Shown here: piece after piece, positions 42,661 through 55,790 of the stretch
How the letters are laid out: each line of letters starts with the position of its first letter
Numbering within the stretch: position 1 is the first letter of the stretch
NCBI RefSeq assembly: GCF_021917145.1
Contig: NC_061072.1
Span: forward strand, 10,693,001 to 10,757,000
From: Hypomesus transpacificus
Lineage: Eukaryota > Chordata > Actinopteri > Osmeriformes > Osmeridae
DNA: 64,000 bases
Direction: 5' to 3'
The notes under the pieces: generated by a model
Told to the model about the DNA's origin: nothing
Database searches by the model: none
What the model saw: the letters and a program-made list of their open reading frames with translations, nothing else
Position numbers and translations under genes: made by a program

Positions 42661-42706
42661 ACTTTTAATCAAATGATCTGGTATACTAAATCCTTTGATT
42701 AAAAGT
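42661..42706. repeat. inverted repeat, 13-bp arms
   Basis: ACTTTTAATCAAA and its exact reverse complement TTTGATTAAAAGT are separated by 20 nt, forming a possible AT-rich hairpin. It is not near a known gene end. Confidence 0.9.
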
Positions 42707-42961
42707 TAATAATATGTAAGGGAAGACGATACTAGTGTTACAAATGAACAATAGGAAAACCACTATTTGTGACGTGGGGATACAATTATTGATAATGAAA
42801 TTCATCTCTTGAGTTTAGACATCGGTACTTGGTTTGATTTAAGGGCGGAGGTCTCCAACATTCTTGCAGGATGGCATAAGACCATCAGGAGAACGGCAGG
42901 GAATTGGAAAATAATCTCTCATTTTCCAGGTTGAATAGTTAAGTTTAATAGTAGGCCAGGC

Positions 42962-42962
<1 letters not shown>

Positions 42963-43057
<95 letters not shown>

Positions 43058-43058
43058 C
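42963..43058 (+). repeat. (CA)n microsatellite
   Basis: Nearly 100 bp of CA with one CC interruption, followed at once by a short GC-rich stretch (43080-43105). Confidence 0.95.
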
Positions 43059-43559
43059 GCCCTGAAGGGGAGTGACTGAGGGACGAGGGGCGGGCGCGGG
43101 AAGCCTAAACTACAAAATACATTGGTTGTTAAGTATAGGAAGTAAATGTGATAATAAAACGATAAAAAAAGTTTTCTGAGCATGTGTTCGAGTCGCCTCT
43201 CCTAACAAATGCATTCAGGTATTATAAACCATAGTAAAAAGACAAATCAATAAATTGCAGCTGTCTGTCGAGCCACCTAAATTAAACTAGTTAATTCCCT
43301 TTTATCTAATTTTTAAACTTTTATCCACAGCTACAGTGAAACAAAAGGCAACCACAGATACTGCTGCCAGACATTCCAATGTAGTGACAGTGCACTGTGC
43401 ATTCGGGCTGCTTATCATTACCAGCCCTGCAACGCCTATTGTCCTCCTGAGCTGCCGCGAACTGGCCACTACAAGCCTAACAGCACCTCTAGTCCCAGCT
43501 GCCGGGAGGCGGTGTTTGGGTTTCTTCTCCTCATCTCATCAAGCCGAGTCACTCTCTTC

Positions 43560-43653
43560 CCAATCCCGATAGCTCATAACTCGTGTTACAGAGTTATCAT
43601 CGGAAAGTAATCGGACTTTTCTGGATTGATTTGCTGCGAATGCAAAGTTTGTT
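43560..43653 (+). other. possible non-coding first exon of plce1
   Basis: A strong donor GTTTG/GTGAGTAACG at 43653/43654 ends a moderately GC-rich stretch with no long frame. The next strong acceptor before the plce1 start codon is at 48703-48704. Distance and orientation suit a leader exon. There is no transcript evidence. Confidence 0.25.
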
Positions 43654-44570
43654 TGGTGAGTAACGTTTGTTTGTGTACTATAATTGGTTCTGCTGGACAC
43701 ACATTGGCTGCAAATGCACGTGTCGCGTTGTAAACCCAATATTTTGTGGCAATTCAGAACCTTTGTTATCATGTAGGATCAAATACAAATTGATAACAAG
43801 TCAATCGGTTGGCCTACATCAGCTCCAAATTGATCCTCAGACCAATTTGTTGACAACCCGTTTGACAGGGAAATCCTAGTGTTTCAATCCTTGCATTCAT
43901 GAATATTGACGAATGGATCGTTTCTAATTTGATTGGTGCACGACATTCACAACACACACGTTCTTTTACTTCAGAGAAAAGGTGTGAGTGTACGAGTCGA
44001 TGTTTATGTTTGTCTACCAAAGCTTTCTGCGTGATACCTCTAGTCTCCCAGATATTTGGCATCATAGGAAAAAGTTTTCCATGTCATTGTCACATTGTCA
44101 ACTCATTTTTTGGCATTTAATTTTAATGTGTCAAATGGTTCATCTCTGATATGCAGTGTCATTTTTACTCAACGTAAGTGTCCAGACGATGCTCCAAGCA
44201 GTTCAAACAAGAGTACGGTGCAATAAAAGTATAAACTTGATGTATATATGCCTATAGAATTATGCAAAATCAGTATAGATAACTTCCTACCTAGCTAAGC
44301 AGTAGGTACATTTTGCTCTACTTCTGTATGTAGGGCGAGAGTCTGTATTTACCAAAGTAAATAAAACAAGAGAAAACATAAAGATGCATAGAGAAGGATA
44401 TGTTCTCTCACTCTTTATGGGGTATACAGGATAGGCTTCATTAAGTCTGGTTATTGCAAAGTACAAATGTTCTAATAGACGAGATAGAAATATGCACAAC
44501 ATTTGTCCATAGTCTGCAAGTACCATCGACCCTCCAGAGGCTTAAGTCAGCCCTCTCCCCTTGTTATTAT

Positions 44571-44683
<113 letters not shown>

Positions 44684-45101
44684 CTCCCTCTTTCCACTGG
44701 CGTCCTCTGCCCAGCCTTCTAATCAGATCCATATGTTCTCCAGGACCCTCCATGAACAGGATCCTGTTAGGTTCTGTTCTTCCCCTTCGTAACCAGACGT
44801 GATCTCTGACTACTTTTGTGACACTAAAGTGGACAATATTAAGTACGTTTTCACACATTATGAAAATACCAAACTACCTATTTTCTCTCTCTAGGCCAAG
44901 CCTGGTGTTAATAAGTCTTATTTTTTGGAAATATGTTTTTTCCCAATGTTTAATTTGTGTGTCTTTGTACACAATGATGTGAAGTCTTTGTTGTGCAAAG
45001 GAAGGAATGTCCATCTTTTGTTATTAGATGACATGTCTTTTCTTCTGTGATCTCTTAAAGAGGGGGATTTGTCCAGACTCACTGTGCCAGTCAGAACTGC
45101 A

Positions 45102-45215
<114 letters not shown>

Positions 45216-45960
45216 TGTCTGTGTATCTTTCTGTCTCTCACTCTTTCTGTCTCCCTACACCAATCTTTTCTCTTTTCTCCTCCCCACTCATTCACTCACT
45301 CTCTCTCACACACACACACACTCTCTCTCTAACTCTCTCAGTCACCCCACGTGAGGCTGGCCTAATCACATACCAGCGCGTGAGTCATCACTTGGATGCG
45401 TTAAGAAATAATCCCACATGAATAACCCCTAATCCCCAACCCCACCAGAAGGCCTCCAGTTAACTGTGGGACAAAAAAGTATTGATGATTTAGGGAGCAT
45501 TATACCAATTGTTCTAAACTTCCCCTTTCCTGGTTGCTGTGGTGATGCAATGTAAAAGACATCCACTGCATACCTGTGGATGATGGTTTAGTTTGACTCA
45601 GATGTCAGAACAATACACAGAGCAAATATCTAAACACATGTGCCATGTTTCTAAATACTATAACATTATTTAAATATTGACAAACAAAATGGACAATATG
45701 TTAGAATGGTAAACTATGCTGACCCTTTGGCTTTCATCTAACTAATATCTGGATGAAGCTGATATGATTCTTCAGAATGTGTAGGAAGGATTTTTTCATC
45801 CTATCTGACAGGAGTGACTGACCAAACCTGAAACTCTAAGGGAGCTGACACTCCCTTAGCCTCGCTCAGATTCCTAGTTAGATTAGGAATCCCGTGCTCC
45901 ACTGCTGTCTTAGTGACCTGATTTGTAGGTCGTGGCTCTAGAAGTGTAATGTGACTGGTA

Positions 45961-46399
45961 AAGAATTGTGAAAGCTTCTGACTTTGCGTGTCCATAGAGG
46001 CCTCTTTTATTATTAATAATATTAATTGTGACAATCAGAATCGGAATAAAGTTTAATCGTCAACTAAGTGCACACAAACAAGGAATTTACTTTGGTGGGC
46101 AGATAGATTAAACATATAATAAACATATACAAATCTTAAAAATATGCGTGCGGTCCTTAAATATACAATATAAAAAAGTAAGAATGTAAAAGATTTACAT
46201 AAGAATACTGACAAAACTGTATAATATAAAATGTAAAGAAAAAATAAAAGAATGCAGTAGGGCTGTATGCAGTAAAGTGACAGAGCGTTAATTTAATGCT
46301 TAGTACTTTTGTGACTTATCAGCAAACATCTGTCAATTAACTTCAATCAATTTCATCTTCTCTGTCCAGGTGACTGGTGGAAACAGTCATGTAGGTTAT

Positions 46400-46400
<1 letters not shown>
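45961..46400 (+). repeat. dispersed repeat copy 2, split by an insertion
   Basis: The outer parts (45961-46032 and about 46301-46400) match copy 1 at 39110-39420. The middle (about 46033-46300) is absent from copy 1. It begins AATCAGAATCGGAATAAAG and contains CACACAAACAAGGAATTTAC, a motif I associate with a common teleost interspersed repeat, followed by an A-rich stretch. As in copy 1, a (TC)n tract follows directly. Confidence 0.65.
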
Positions 46401-46401
<1 letters not shown>

Positions 46402-46464
<63 letters not shown>

Positions 46465-46550
46465 GTCTCTCTGTCTCTCTGTCTCTCTGTCTCTCTGTCT
46501 CTCTGTCTCTCTGTCTCTCTCTGTCTCTCTCTCTCTCTGTCTTTCTCTCA
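46402..46550 (+). repeat. (TC)n / (TCTCTG)n microsatellite
   Basis: Pure TC for about 55 bp, then TCTCTG-type units at 8-bp spacing, showing a secondary repeat pattern. Confidence 0.9.
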
Positions 46551-47242
46551 TATCTAAGGTATTGTGAGTACCAATAAAGACGGTACAGTTGATTCAGCTT
46601 CAACTTACGCCATGCCCATAGGCAGTCTCTCTCACACACACAACCAATAAGGTAATGACTGCCACTGGCAGTTAAGAGTTACCTGGATACATACATACAA
46701 TCCTTTTCTTGAATGTAATAATTGTACAAAGTTCAGTCAATTAGAAACAATTTCATCTTTTCTGGTTTGCTGCCCATTGCACTTGTCTCTGGTTGTTTCT
46801 CTGCCGGCAGCAAGTTGTGATTTGCCCTACAAGACCTCTTTGTGTGTCTTGTCAGGGTTGCGCAGCAGCTGATAACAGAAGAACTTTGATCCATTGGCAG
46901 GGCTGATTTGCAGGTTTGACTCCCCAGCCCTGCCCAGTGTTAGCACCGAGCTGTTGTCACTCAGCGCTTCTCAGACCTGAGACAGTCCGAGAGACAAGGC
47001 TCCTGGACCCAACCAGGGTTTGAATCCCACACGCTCATGGTAATTTTTTTTGACTGTTAGGGAGCAAAGGCTTTTAATATCTGGTAAATGTGGGGTCGCA
47101 CGTTGATGCAGGCTATTAGTGGGCCAGAGTTGGGGGATTAAAGACTCATTGTTACATTATGGGTTCAGAGAAAGATATGCATCGTACATCGTTGTGTCTT
47201 CTGATCTGACCTGTTTTTACAGTGCTATTCAAAGTCAAGAAG

Positions 47243-47246
<4 letters not shown>

Positions 47247-47336
<90 letters not shown>
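47247..47336 (+). repeat. (TC)n microsatellite
   Basis: About 90 bp of TC, followed by degenerate CT-rich sequence. A C run and (CA)n lie nearby at 47546-47595. Confidence 0.95.
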
Positions 47337-47338
<2 letters not shown>

Positions 47339-48754
47339 ACTCTCTCTCTCTCTAACTCTCTCTCTCTTTCTGTCTGTGTCTCTCTCTCCTCTTCTCCTCT
47401 ACTGATGCATGTAACATTCAGCCTTCAGAAGAGGTTACTCCTTCAGCAGACAGACAACCTGATGTATGGTCTGGTGTGTGGGTGTGGGAAGTTTGGTCTG
47501 GGGTTTGGCTAGCAAAGGGACACAGAATCAATGGACTTAGACCACCCCCCCCCCCACCCCCTACACACACACACACACACACATACACACACATCATCTC
47601 CCCTCCCTGGAGTGGCCTCACATTCCAGCAACCCACGCGTTTTTCACAGGGGGCTTTTCTGCTGCCATCGCAGACCTAGCGCTGCAGCACGGTCTGACTG
47701 ACTGTCTTTCTGACCAGAACTGTTTACAGACCCACTGCTTGTGCAAGACCAGTGCAAACCTAAAATCATGCTTTTTCCAGTTATTATTGATAGTAAGGCA
47801 CATGATGTAGGTGAAAATGCCCTTGTGCACATAATGAGAGAGACGGAAACGATGTCAAGGTCTGGGGTCCAGACAGGAGCTTTGGGTACACAGTCACAAC
47901 AAGATGCCAAGGTTACTATACCAAAAACAAAGCCAATCAATGGATTGTATAGATGGTTCAGGGGGATGAGTTCTTATGCATCTTCTGTCATCTGGAGATA
48001 TTATGGAACATATAACATGGCACTTTTTAATGGATGTCCAGGTTCTCTCAGAAGTTCGGCTGGTATACTGAGACGACAGTGCAGTGTGAGGTGTATAGGT
48101 GTGAGATACTCTCGGATCCCCCCCTTTTCACAGATAATTGCTTTCTGTTCTCTTTCTCACTTTAACCTTTTGTCCCTCACATCGAGAATGTGAAACACTA
48201 ATGTTGTCTTTCACCCTCTCCTCTGAAACGGAAGGACTGATATCTGATGAAGCAACGTCATCAGTCTGGTTTAAGTCTCAACAACCACACTAATCTAGGC
48301 ACCTTCACAACTGGATGTGAAATTTCGATGCCATATTGGGTATGTGGGTGTGAGAGAAATAGAAGATGTCAAAAAGAGATAATGTATGCTAATTTATGTA
48401 TGTGTGTGTTTCCAAAACCAGAGAGAGGCCTTACCAGAAGGACAGAGCAAAGGAACCAGTGACATCACAGTGACTATCTAGCCGGCACACCCAAATATCC
48501 ACACACAGTCACTGAATGTGGACCGGAGTACCCAGGAATTCTTCTGCTGTCCAGGGTCAAGGCTTATATCCTAGCTTTTACAGCTGGATCGGCTTCTGTT
48601 TTGACAACATAGTCTGTTTGGTGTGAAGGTTCCCCTGGATCTGCCTACCTACACCTCCATCTCTGTCCTTCAAACTAAATGATTGTTGGCCTGCTGACCT
48701 TTAGATGCTCAATGACCTGAGGCTCCAGCAGAGAGAGGAAAAACAAGTGACACT

Positions 48755-50131
48755 ATGACTTCAGCAAAGGAGACTTGCGTGACACGGCGTAAACCAGGAA
48801 CTACAGAGCCCAGTACGCACCAGAACAATGAAGAAAGACGGCATTCTGACCAACCGTTGGTGAGCTGCCAGTGTAGCCCCACCTCCAGCCCACCCCTCCG
48901 GCTGTACAGGAAGTTATCTTGTGACTGTTTAGATGGGAAGTTTCTGGAAACAGGATGTCGAGGCTGGGATTACCGTTCTAGAGCAGCTAGCTCTATAACC
49001 TCCCACAGTGTCGCTTCTACACAGCACTGCATGTATTCCAGACAGCCCTGTGGGTCAAATGACCTTACAAATAGAGCCCGGAGTCACGGGACAGGGCTCT
49101 TGTACAGCGAGTGTGGACTGGACACTGTGTGTCAAGAAATAGGTCCCGCTGCCCAGTGTTCTACTCCCCAGGGTTCCACTTCCCATGGTTGTGCTCCTAA
49201 GGGTTCTATTCCCCGGGGTTATACTGCTGGGACTGTGGATCGTCCTCAGGCAGCAGCTAGTGGAATGCCAGCGTGGAACTGCCCAGAGGGAAACTCCTGC
49301 CAACTGGAATGTAACAGCGCTGCTCTGGTCTCTCACAGGCCCAGCGCTCGTCCCAATTCCTGTCACTGCTCCAGCCCCGGCCCTTCTGCCTGCCCCTGCT
49401 TCCCCAGCCCCAGCCCCAGCCCTAGCCCCAGCCCCAGCCCCAGCCCCAGCCCCAGCCCCAGCCCCAGCCCCAGCCCCAGCCCCAGCCCCAAACCCATATT
49501 AAGCCCCAGCCTCAAGCTCACCGCTCAACGTCGGAGCAGCTTGCCTGTGTCTGTGTTATCAACTTCTCATTCTCCCCAGGGAGACCCAGGCCCCCCAGAT
49601 ACCTCTCCCAAGACTAGAGCTTCCCTCTGCAGGCGTGATGCCCGCAGACTCTGCCCGAGAGACGGCTACTCCAGCCTAGAGAGGCTGAACAGGAGGCCCA
49701 AGCCCATGGTCTCCTCCGTGGAAAATGTCTTCCTCCGTCGGGCTTCCCTTGAAGCCATGACAGCTTCCAGGTCACCACTGGGGTCATCACCTGGGGCAAT
49801 GGTCAGCCCACCAAAAAGCGACAGTGATGGAGGCCTGTCAGACAGTGAATTTGTACGGAACAAGAAGGAACGCTCTACTGTTCTGGTCCGGAGGTTCTAC
49901 AGGAACAACCAGGAAGTGAAGAAGTCTGTGTGTACCGGCACCAGAGCCATCGTTAGGACTCTGCCCTCAGGTCACATTTCCGACCATGTCTGGGGGGTTG
50001 TTTGTAGAAGAACCTGGCGCCCCAGTGAGAAAGACATTCAGCCAATCAGAAAGCATGGTGTGGAGGATCTTGTTACCAGCCTGAAGGTCTGCAGAGCTCT
50101 GCTACGGTACCCTGGGGTCAGATTCTCACAG
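48755..50131 (+). CDS. plce1: phospholipase C epsilon 1, first coding exon (partial)
   Basis: A 459-codon exon starts [13 protein letters not shown], resembling the N-terminus of the long PLCE1 isoform. It ends TCA CAG/GTAAGA in phase 0. An acceptor at 48703-48704 opens the exon, so 50 nt of 5' UTR (48705-48754) precede the ATG. The identifying block is [20 protein letters not shown] followed by [19 protein letters not shown], nearly identical to human. The rest is low-complexity, rich in Ser, Pro and Cys, with a pure Ser-Pro repeat at about residues 217-246. PLC-epsilon hydrolyses PIP2 downstream of Ras, Rap and Rho; human loss causes nephrotic syndrome. The RasGEF, catalytic X/Y, C2 and RA domains must lie beyond 64000. 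Confidence 0.9.
49402..49491 (+). repeat. in-frame CCCAGC hexanucleotide repeat in plce1
   Basis: About fifteen tandem CCCAGC units, nearly pure with one CCTAGC variant, code for alternating Ser and Pro inside the first coding exon. A six-base period means unit gain or loss keeps the frame. Confidence 0.95.
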
Positions 50132-50847
50132 GTAAGAGAAGCTTTACACACACATGCACACACTCACATGTTAGGGGTCAGCGTCTCAGTCATTAGATAG
50201 TTTGTCTTTCACACCCATGCTACAGGTTCCATGAAAGGACCCACTGTTATGAGGCCCACTGCAGCCCCTCCTGTGAATGTGTTAACCAACCCTCACACAC
50301 ATCAAACCTAACCATGCTGACACCCTCACCATCTTGTCACAATTTTCTTTTTTTTACCCAACTGTGAATGCTTTGGAACCACCACCTCACAGATTGCTGT
50401 AATTCAGCTAATACTATGAGTGGGAAATTTGGTGGAAAAAGTCATTTACAGTGTTTGCGCTCGTCTGTTTAGTTTAAATGTTACGCTTGTTATGTGTGTC
50501 GGAAAAAGAGTGGGGGACTCCACTGCACAGTCTGTCTCTTTGTCCGTGGTTGTCCTCTCCTCCTTCTCCTCTCCTCTGCTCTCCTCTCCACCTCTCCTCT
50601 CCTCTCCACCTATCCTCTCCTCCGCAGCAGTGGAAAAGTGATTTATCTGCAGTTAGTTCTGCTGTCTGTGAAACTGACAGACTGAGCTGGCATTGGCTTA
50701 CAGTTACAAACCATGGAATCTATCCCCTGGTTACTGCCAAGAGAGATGGATTGAGAAGAGAGAGAGGAATGGAGAGAGAAAAAGGGTATTTGGAAAGAGA
50801 GTTCTGGTGAGGGTGCCAGATGTTGTTGATGGTCGGGTGTACGATGT

Positions 50848-50957
50848 ATTGAGGTTGAGTTGAGGTTGTAATGAGTTTGAGTTGAGGTTGAATTGAGTTT
50901 GATGTGAGGTTGTATAGAGGTTGAGGTGAGGTTGTATTGAGATTGAGGTGAGGTTTC
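50848..50957 (+). repeat. degenerate tandem repeat of TTGAGGTTGTAtTGAG type
   Basis: About five imperfect units of roughly 20-22 bp rich in TTGAG and GAGGTTG, in the plce1 intron. Confidence 0.75.
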
Positions 50958-51163
50958 ATGGTAAAGGTCTTATTAACATCCAGTGAGGATCTGCCACAAA
51001 ACATTAAAAGCCTGAGAAAATACAGTCCAATGGCTGACTGCCTTGTTCAACCACAACCTCCACGTTAAGCATGCCTACAGTGTGTGTGTGCGTGTGCGTG
51101 CGTGTGTGCCCGCTCATGTGCATGTGTCGACCACAACAGAGCCAACCTCTATGTAAGAGTGTG

Positions 51164-51217
51164 TGGTGAGGGGCGCTGGTGAGGGGCGCTGGTGAGGGCC
51201 GCTGGTGAGGGCCGCTG
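51164..51217 (+). repeat. 13-bp minisatellite, four units
   Basis: Four tandem units of GGTGAGGGGCGCT or GGTGAGGGCCGCT, GC-rich, in the plce1 intron. Confidence 0.85.
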
Positions 51218-54061
51218 CAGTGGTTGCAGTCAGTTTTATGAGTCCTTTGTGGTGCAGGGATATGGGCTGTATGCAGGCCAGCCTCCAGGCTCCACTCATA
51301 ATGAGACCATTGAAAAGCCTGCTAGTCGCAGCGCCTGTCAAAACACCAGCCACAGTATGCCTATGGAGTTACCATAGGAACCAAACACCGAATAGTATAG
51401 TCACTGATTCTTATATGGCCAACACGCACACGCACACACATGTGCTTCAGTACTCAAAAAACAAGCGCACAAGTACACTCATTCTCTCTCTCATACACAC
51501 ACAAACACACACTTACACAAGGAGGTGTGTGTGTGTGTGTGTGAGTGGGCAGTAATGAAGGTGTAGTTGAGAAATTCCAAGGTATCCCCTGGCCTACTGT
51601 TTATTACCTCAGCTAAGGAGGTAAGCCAAAGCACACAGGATTATATGATGGAGGGATCCTAGCAGAGTAACACTGGCAGAGAGAGTAGGAAAATAAGAGT
51701 TTCTAGCAGAATATAGGGGGAATGGAGGTTGAAAGGGAAGTTTGGGAGGTAAGAAGGGGAGTGAAGTTTGTGTCATCGTGCTGAGCTAGATACGTGAGGC
51801 CTAAGAGAGACAGAAGGGACCTTGCTTTATTGTGTTCTATTTCTGCTTCCTGAACTTTACAACCTGGGAGCTTTGCATGTCTTCATGACATGTTTACAAT
51901 CATCATGTACGTAAAACATAAATAAGGGTTGCCTGTCATGCAAATATATTTTCTTACCAGGGGGGCACATGCGTACCCACCCACACACACACACACGCAC
52001 TCCTTTGGCCAACATCAAACAACCTAAAGCCTGCAGGAGGATGTTAATCATTTGCTCTTTAGTACTCCGTCTTTAGGACTCTACCAATTAGTGTCAATGG
52101 AGCCTTTTCATTTGGGTCAAAGAAGATCTTTCAAGTCAACATTCTCCATCTTTGCAAACACTGTTAAAGTTAAAGCAAGCAACCTGAGGCTGAAGGTGAA
52201 AGATGAGAAAGAAGAGAGAGCAAGACAGGTGAAGAGATGGCGGGAAAAGGAATGGGAGCGAGAAAGAGGGAAAGAGATAAGACAACAAGACAAGATAAGG
52301 ATATAAAGCATGGAAAAAGGAAAAGAGCTACCACCCCTCCCCCTTTACACACACACGCACACACGCGCACACACACACACACATGCACGCACACACAACT
52401 CCAGACCCACTGGGCTCGTTGATCCTCCTGGGGGGGGACTTCCTAAACAGGCTCGCTGTAATTGATTTCCATCGTGTCTGTGTGTGTATACACAGAGTAT
52501 GGGTTTGTATATGTGCGCTTGTACGAGTGCGTCTACATGTGCATTGCTTGTGTGTATGCTAAGGCCTTTACGGTACTGTACTGTAGGTTCGTAGCTCTTG
52601 GTGGAGATCAGAAATGTCCCTATGATTTTTGCAGTAGAGGTCTCAGATCTGTGTGGTTGGCCAAAAGCACCAAAGGAGGATGCTTTCACTCTGCCAGACA
52701 TCCCACAGCTGTTTCAGTAAATGAACTTCGGCTGATATAGGCCCACATCCTCAGAACGGACTAATGCAGTGGACGAAAAAGTGTGTTTCTGACACAAACA
52801 CTTGTTAATATTTGGTAAATATACCTACAATGGATCTGTTATTATCAGTTAGTTCACTTGCTTTGCCTTCACTATATGACGTTTGAACATATTTTCTTGG
52901 TCCCAAAACATTGAAAGATTTGAGACTTTCCAGATTGTCGTGGACACTTCCTTTCTGGACAGGAAGTGTAGTCTGCAGTTTGTTTCACAAAAACAACCCG
53001 ATGAACACACATCTACTGATAAGAGTTGACTTTCCCCTTCATTTTCCTCAAATCCACCCCCCCTCTCTCTTTCTTTCTCTTTCTCTTTCTCTATCCTCTA
53101 TGATTTCTCTCTGTGGATCTGATTTCAATGAGCAAGCTGGGAGTATTCTCCTTTAGTTCATTATTTCAAACTGTGTCTGTTCATACCAGTGTTACAGGTA
53201 AGCTACAACAAACATTTGTCTGCCTTATCATCGTGTCTCCACTGCCAACAGACTGATTAAACAGGACAAGCATTTAAAATCCAATCCATAACAGACTGTT
53301 TGTCCTGAGGTCAGGTGCATTGCAGATCATTTCTCCAGTAAATACCCTGGACCGTTTCTGAAGCTCATTAACTAGACAACAGAGTCAACAGAGGCAGGTG
53401 CCTCTGCCGTAGGGGTGGTCCGGGACACTTTCTGGTAATCCCTAAATACACATTCCCAGGAAGTTGTGCTGTTGACCCACTCAGATGTGATTGGGTGAAG
53501 AGTAGAGGATGTGGGTAAAGGAAATGAGAAGGATGTTACATGACTGCTTGTTGTGAGCCTGTGGAACCTGGCCCAGGACAACACGGAGAGGACGGAGATC
53601 CTGGGGTGGATGGAAAGGCTCATCAAGGAACCAGCCCAACACAAAGACCTGCATGCTCGCAGGCGCATGTACACACACACACGCATTCGGTCAGCCTTCC
53701 ACCCCTCTGAAACTCACTGTAGATGTCTGTGGTGTGACCAGGATCCAGCTGCATCTCCTGTAGTCTGGCCAGCAGTAGCAGCTCTCTCCCTCGACTCCCT
53801 TCTTGTTGTGCCATTACAGTGGAATGTGCAGAGCGGGCGTGTTTGTGTAACCTAGCTGGGTGATGCAGCTTAGCAGGAGATTAGGGTGTGTGTGTGTGTG
53901 TGACTTCCCTCACTGAAACTGTGTAGAGTGTGTGCCCCCCTTTCAGTTGGCTCTCTCAGACTCCTCTGTATGGGGACCTCACTCTCCAGGAGGTGAACAC
54001 TACGAGTTCTGGTAAGACTACACCAGACGTGAGTGTTGGAAGGATCATTCCAGGGGTCTGT

Positions 54062-54130
54062 TAGGGAAAGCTCAGCGGTAGAGTCGTTGACTGCAGATCA
54101 TGAGGCTGCAGGTTCAATTCCTGCCCTTCT
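54062..54130 (+). mobile_element. tRNA-like SINE head
   Basis: AGCTCAGCGGTAGAG fits the tRNA A box, and GCAGGTTCAATTCCTGCC, 34 nt later, contains a perfect B box in its stem. The would-be acceptor stem ends (TTAGGGA and CCTTCTG) do not pair, so this is not a functional tRNA. A SINE 5' region of a different family from the fra10ac1 copies is most likely. Confidence 0.55.
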
Positions 54131-54837
54131 GCTCAATGAAAATGAATATATTTTCAGACTGGCCCATGACCTTTTTTTCTGCACAGAGACAAAACACCTT
54201 CCAGTTAGTTGGATTTTCAACACAATAGCTGCCATTGTAACAAGGCCCTGTAGGCTTCATTTAATCAAGAACGGAAGTCTCTTTATGTCTTTCAAGCTGC
54301 CCAAGTGAGACACAAGTGTCTGGTGGTGTGTGTACTGGTTTGTGTGTATGTTTGAGTGTGTGGGTGTGTGTGTTATTTGTTTGTGTAAGGGCGCTTCTTG
54401 TGTTTCTATTAGAGTGTGGGAAAGTAACATAAGTTCAGAGCCAGAATATCCCTGATCCCTGTGGTGGTACTTGGAGAAAACTGACCCCCTGGGGTGACTA
54501 CACACACACACACACACACATGACCATACAAACATACACGTACACAGACCCATAGCGCTGGGAGCAGGGAGAGAGCTATCTGCATTTTGAAACGCATCAG
54601 CAATATCTGGCAAAGAGATCCTTATCATAGTGAACGAACGTGCCAAACGACCATGCCGTTGGGTTGAGCCTATCTTAACCCTCTGAGCCTATCCTACCGT
54701 GCTTCTCAGGAGTCTTGATGCTGAGTTGCAACACTTTTTCACAGAACTCAAGACTTCAGTGACACTGTCACTCATCTGAGTCATCTCATGTGGATGTGAT
54801 GACTGGTAATACAGCACGCACACACACATGTACCCAT

Positions 54838-54838
<1 letters not shown>

Positions 54839-54920
<82 letters not shown>
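54839..54920 (+). repeat. (CA)n microsatellite
   Basis: About 82 bp of uninterrupted CA in the plce1 intron. Confidence 0.95.
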
Positions 54921-54926
<6 letters not shown>

Positions 54927-55431
54927 TTCAGGTATACACAAGCTACACAGTACTTACTTTTTTACGTCTTGTTCAGTATTTTCTATGGCTTGCATGGCTA
55001 GCATGGCTTGTTGGCTCTATCTAGTGGTCATCTGGTGAACTTTATATGGGATACGGGGACATGATTGGTTCTGTGTTTCGCATGGCTCAACTGAAGTATA
55101 TCACTCATGTGATCAGTCAGTTATTTCCTGTTACAACTTGTCCTATGTGTTCTTTTGGGTGTGTGTCTGTGGGGTGGGGGGGAGTTTAGGTGTGACAACT
55201 CATGTCAAATGACCTCAGATTGACAGTGGTTGTTGTTGTTGAACATTTCCACCTTCTTTCATCCACCTGAACATACCAGGTGTGTGACAGTGTCTAAAGA
55301 TACCCATTCATGTAGTTAGTACACACACTCAGTAACACACTTGACATAGTTGAGAAGTCTAATGCTGCCATCCAATCCTCTGTCGTAGTGTTTTATGTAT
55401 TACTGTAGAGTCAGGGCAGTCCAAACCTGTT

Positions 55432-55774
55432 CCTGGAGATCTACCCTCCCGTACGTTTACACTCCTATATGATTTGGCTTGTCAACAAGCCAATTATTAG
55501 AACCTGGTGTCCTGGGTTAGGGCTGGGGTGAACGCCTCAGCCCTCAGGAGGGTAGATCTCCAGGAGGGTAGATCTCCAAAGAGCCTAGATCTCCAGAGGG
55601 TAGATCTCCAGGAGGGTAGATCTCCAGGAGGGTTGATCCCCAGGAGGGTTGATCTCCAGGAGGGTATATGTCCAGGAGGGTAGATCTCCAGAGGGTAGAT
55701 CTCCAGAGGGTTGATCTCCAGGAGGGTAGATCTCCAGGAGGGTAGATGTCCAGGAGGGTAGATCTCCAGAGGGT
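55432..55774 (+). repeat. MITE-like element with its right end expanded into a minisatellite
   Basis: The left arm CCTGGAGATCTACCCTCC (55432-55449) is the inverted form of the unit GGAGGGTAGATCTCCAG. That unit is tandemly repeated from 55545 to about 55774, about fourteen times plus a partial copy, with 15-16 bp per unit. The central part (55450-55544) is single copy. Variants include AGAGGG for AGGAGGG and GATGTCC for GATCTCC. Confidence 0.8.
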
Positions 55775-55790
55775 ATTTTTCTAACCTCCA

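Noticed and set aside
47741-48193. 150-codon plus-strand frame upstream of plce1
   Set aside because: No recognisable domain, no supporting splice signals and unremarkable composition. The true plce1 exon begins at 48705.
53553-53690. Exon-like frame SLWNLAQDNTERTEILGW...
   Set aside because: An in-frame stop at 53541 with no acceptor AG between it and the frame argues against an exon, and the sequence does not match any PLCE1 segment I know.
54062-54130. Possible functional tRNA gene
   Set aside because: A and B boxes are good, but the acceptor stem does not pair and SINE-like sequence follows, so I call it a SINE head.
55545-55774. CRISPR array
   Set aside because: The 15-16 bp units abut without spacers and the genome is vertebrate, so this is a minisatellite.
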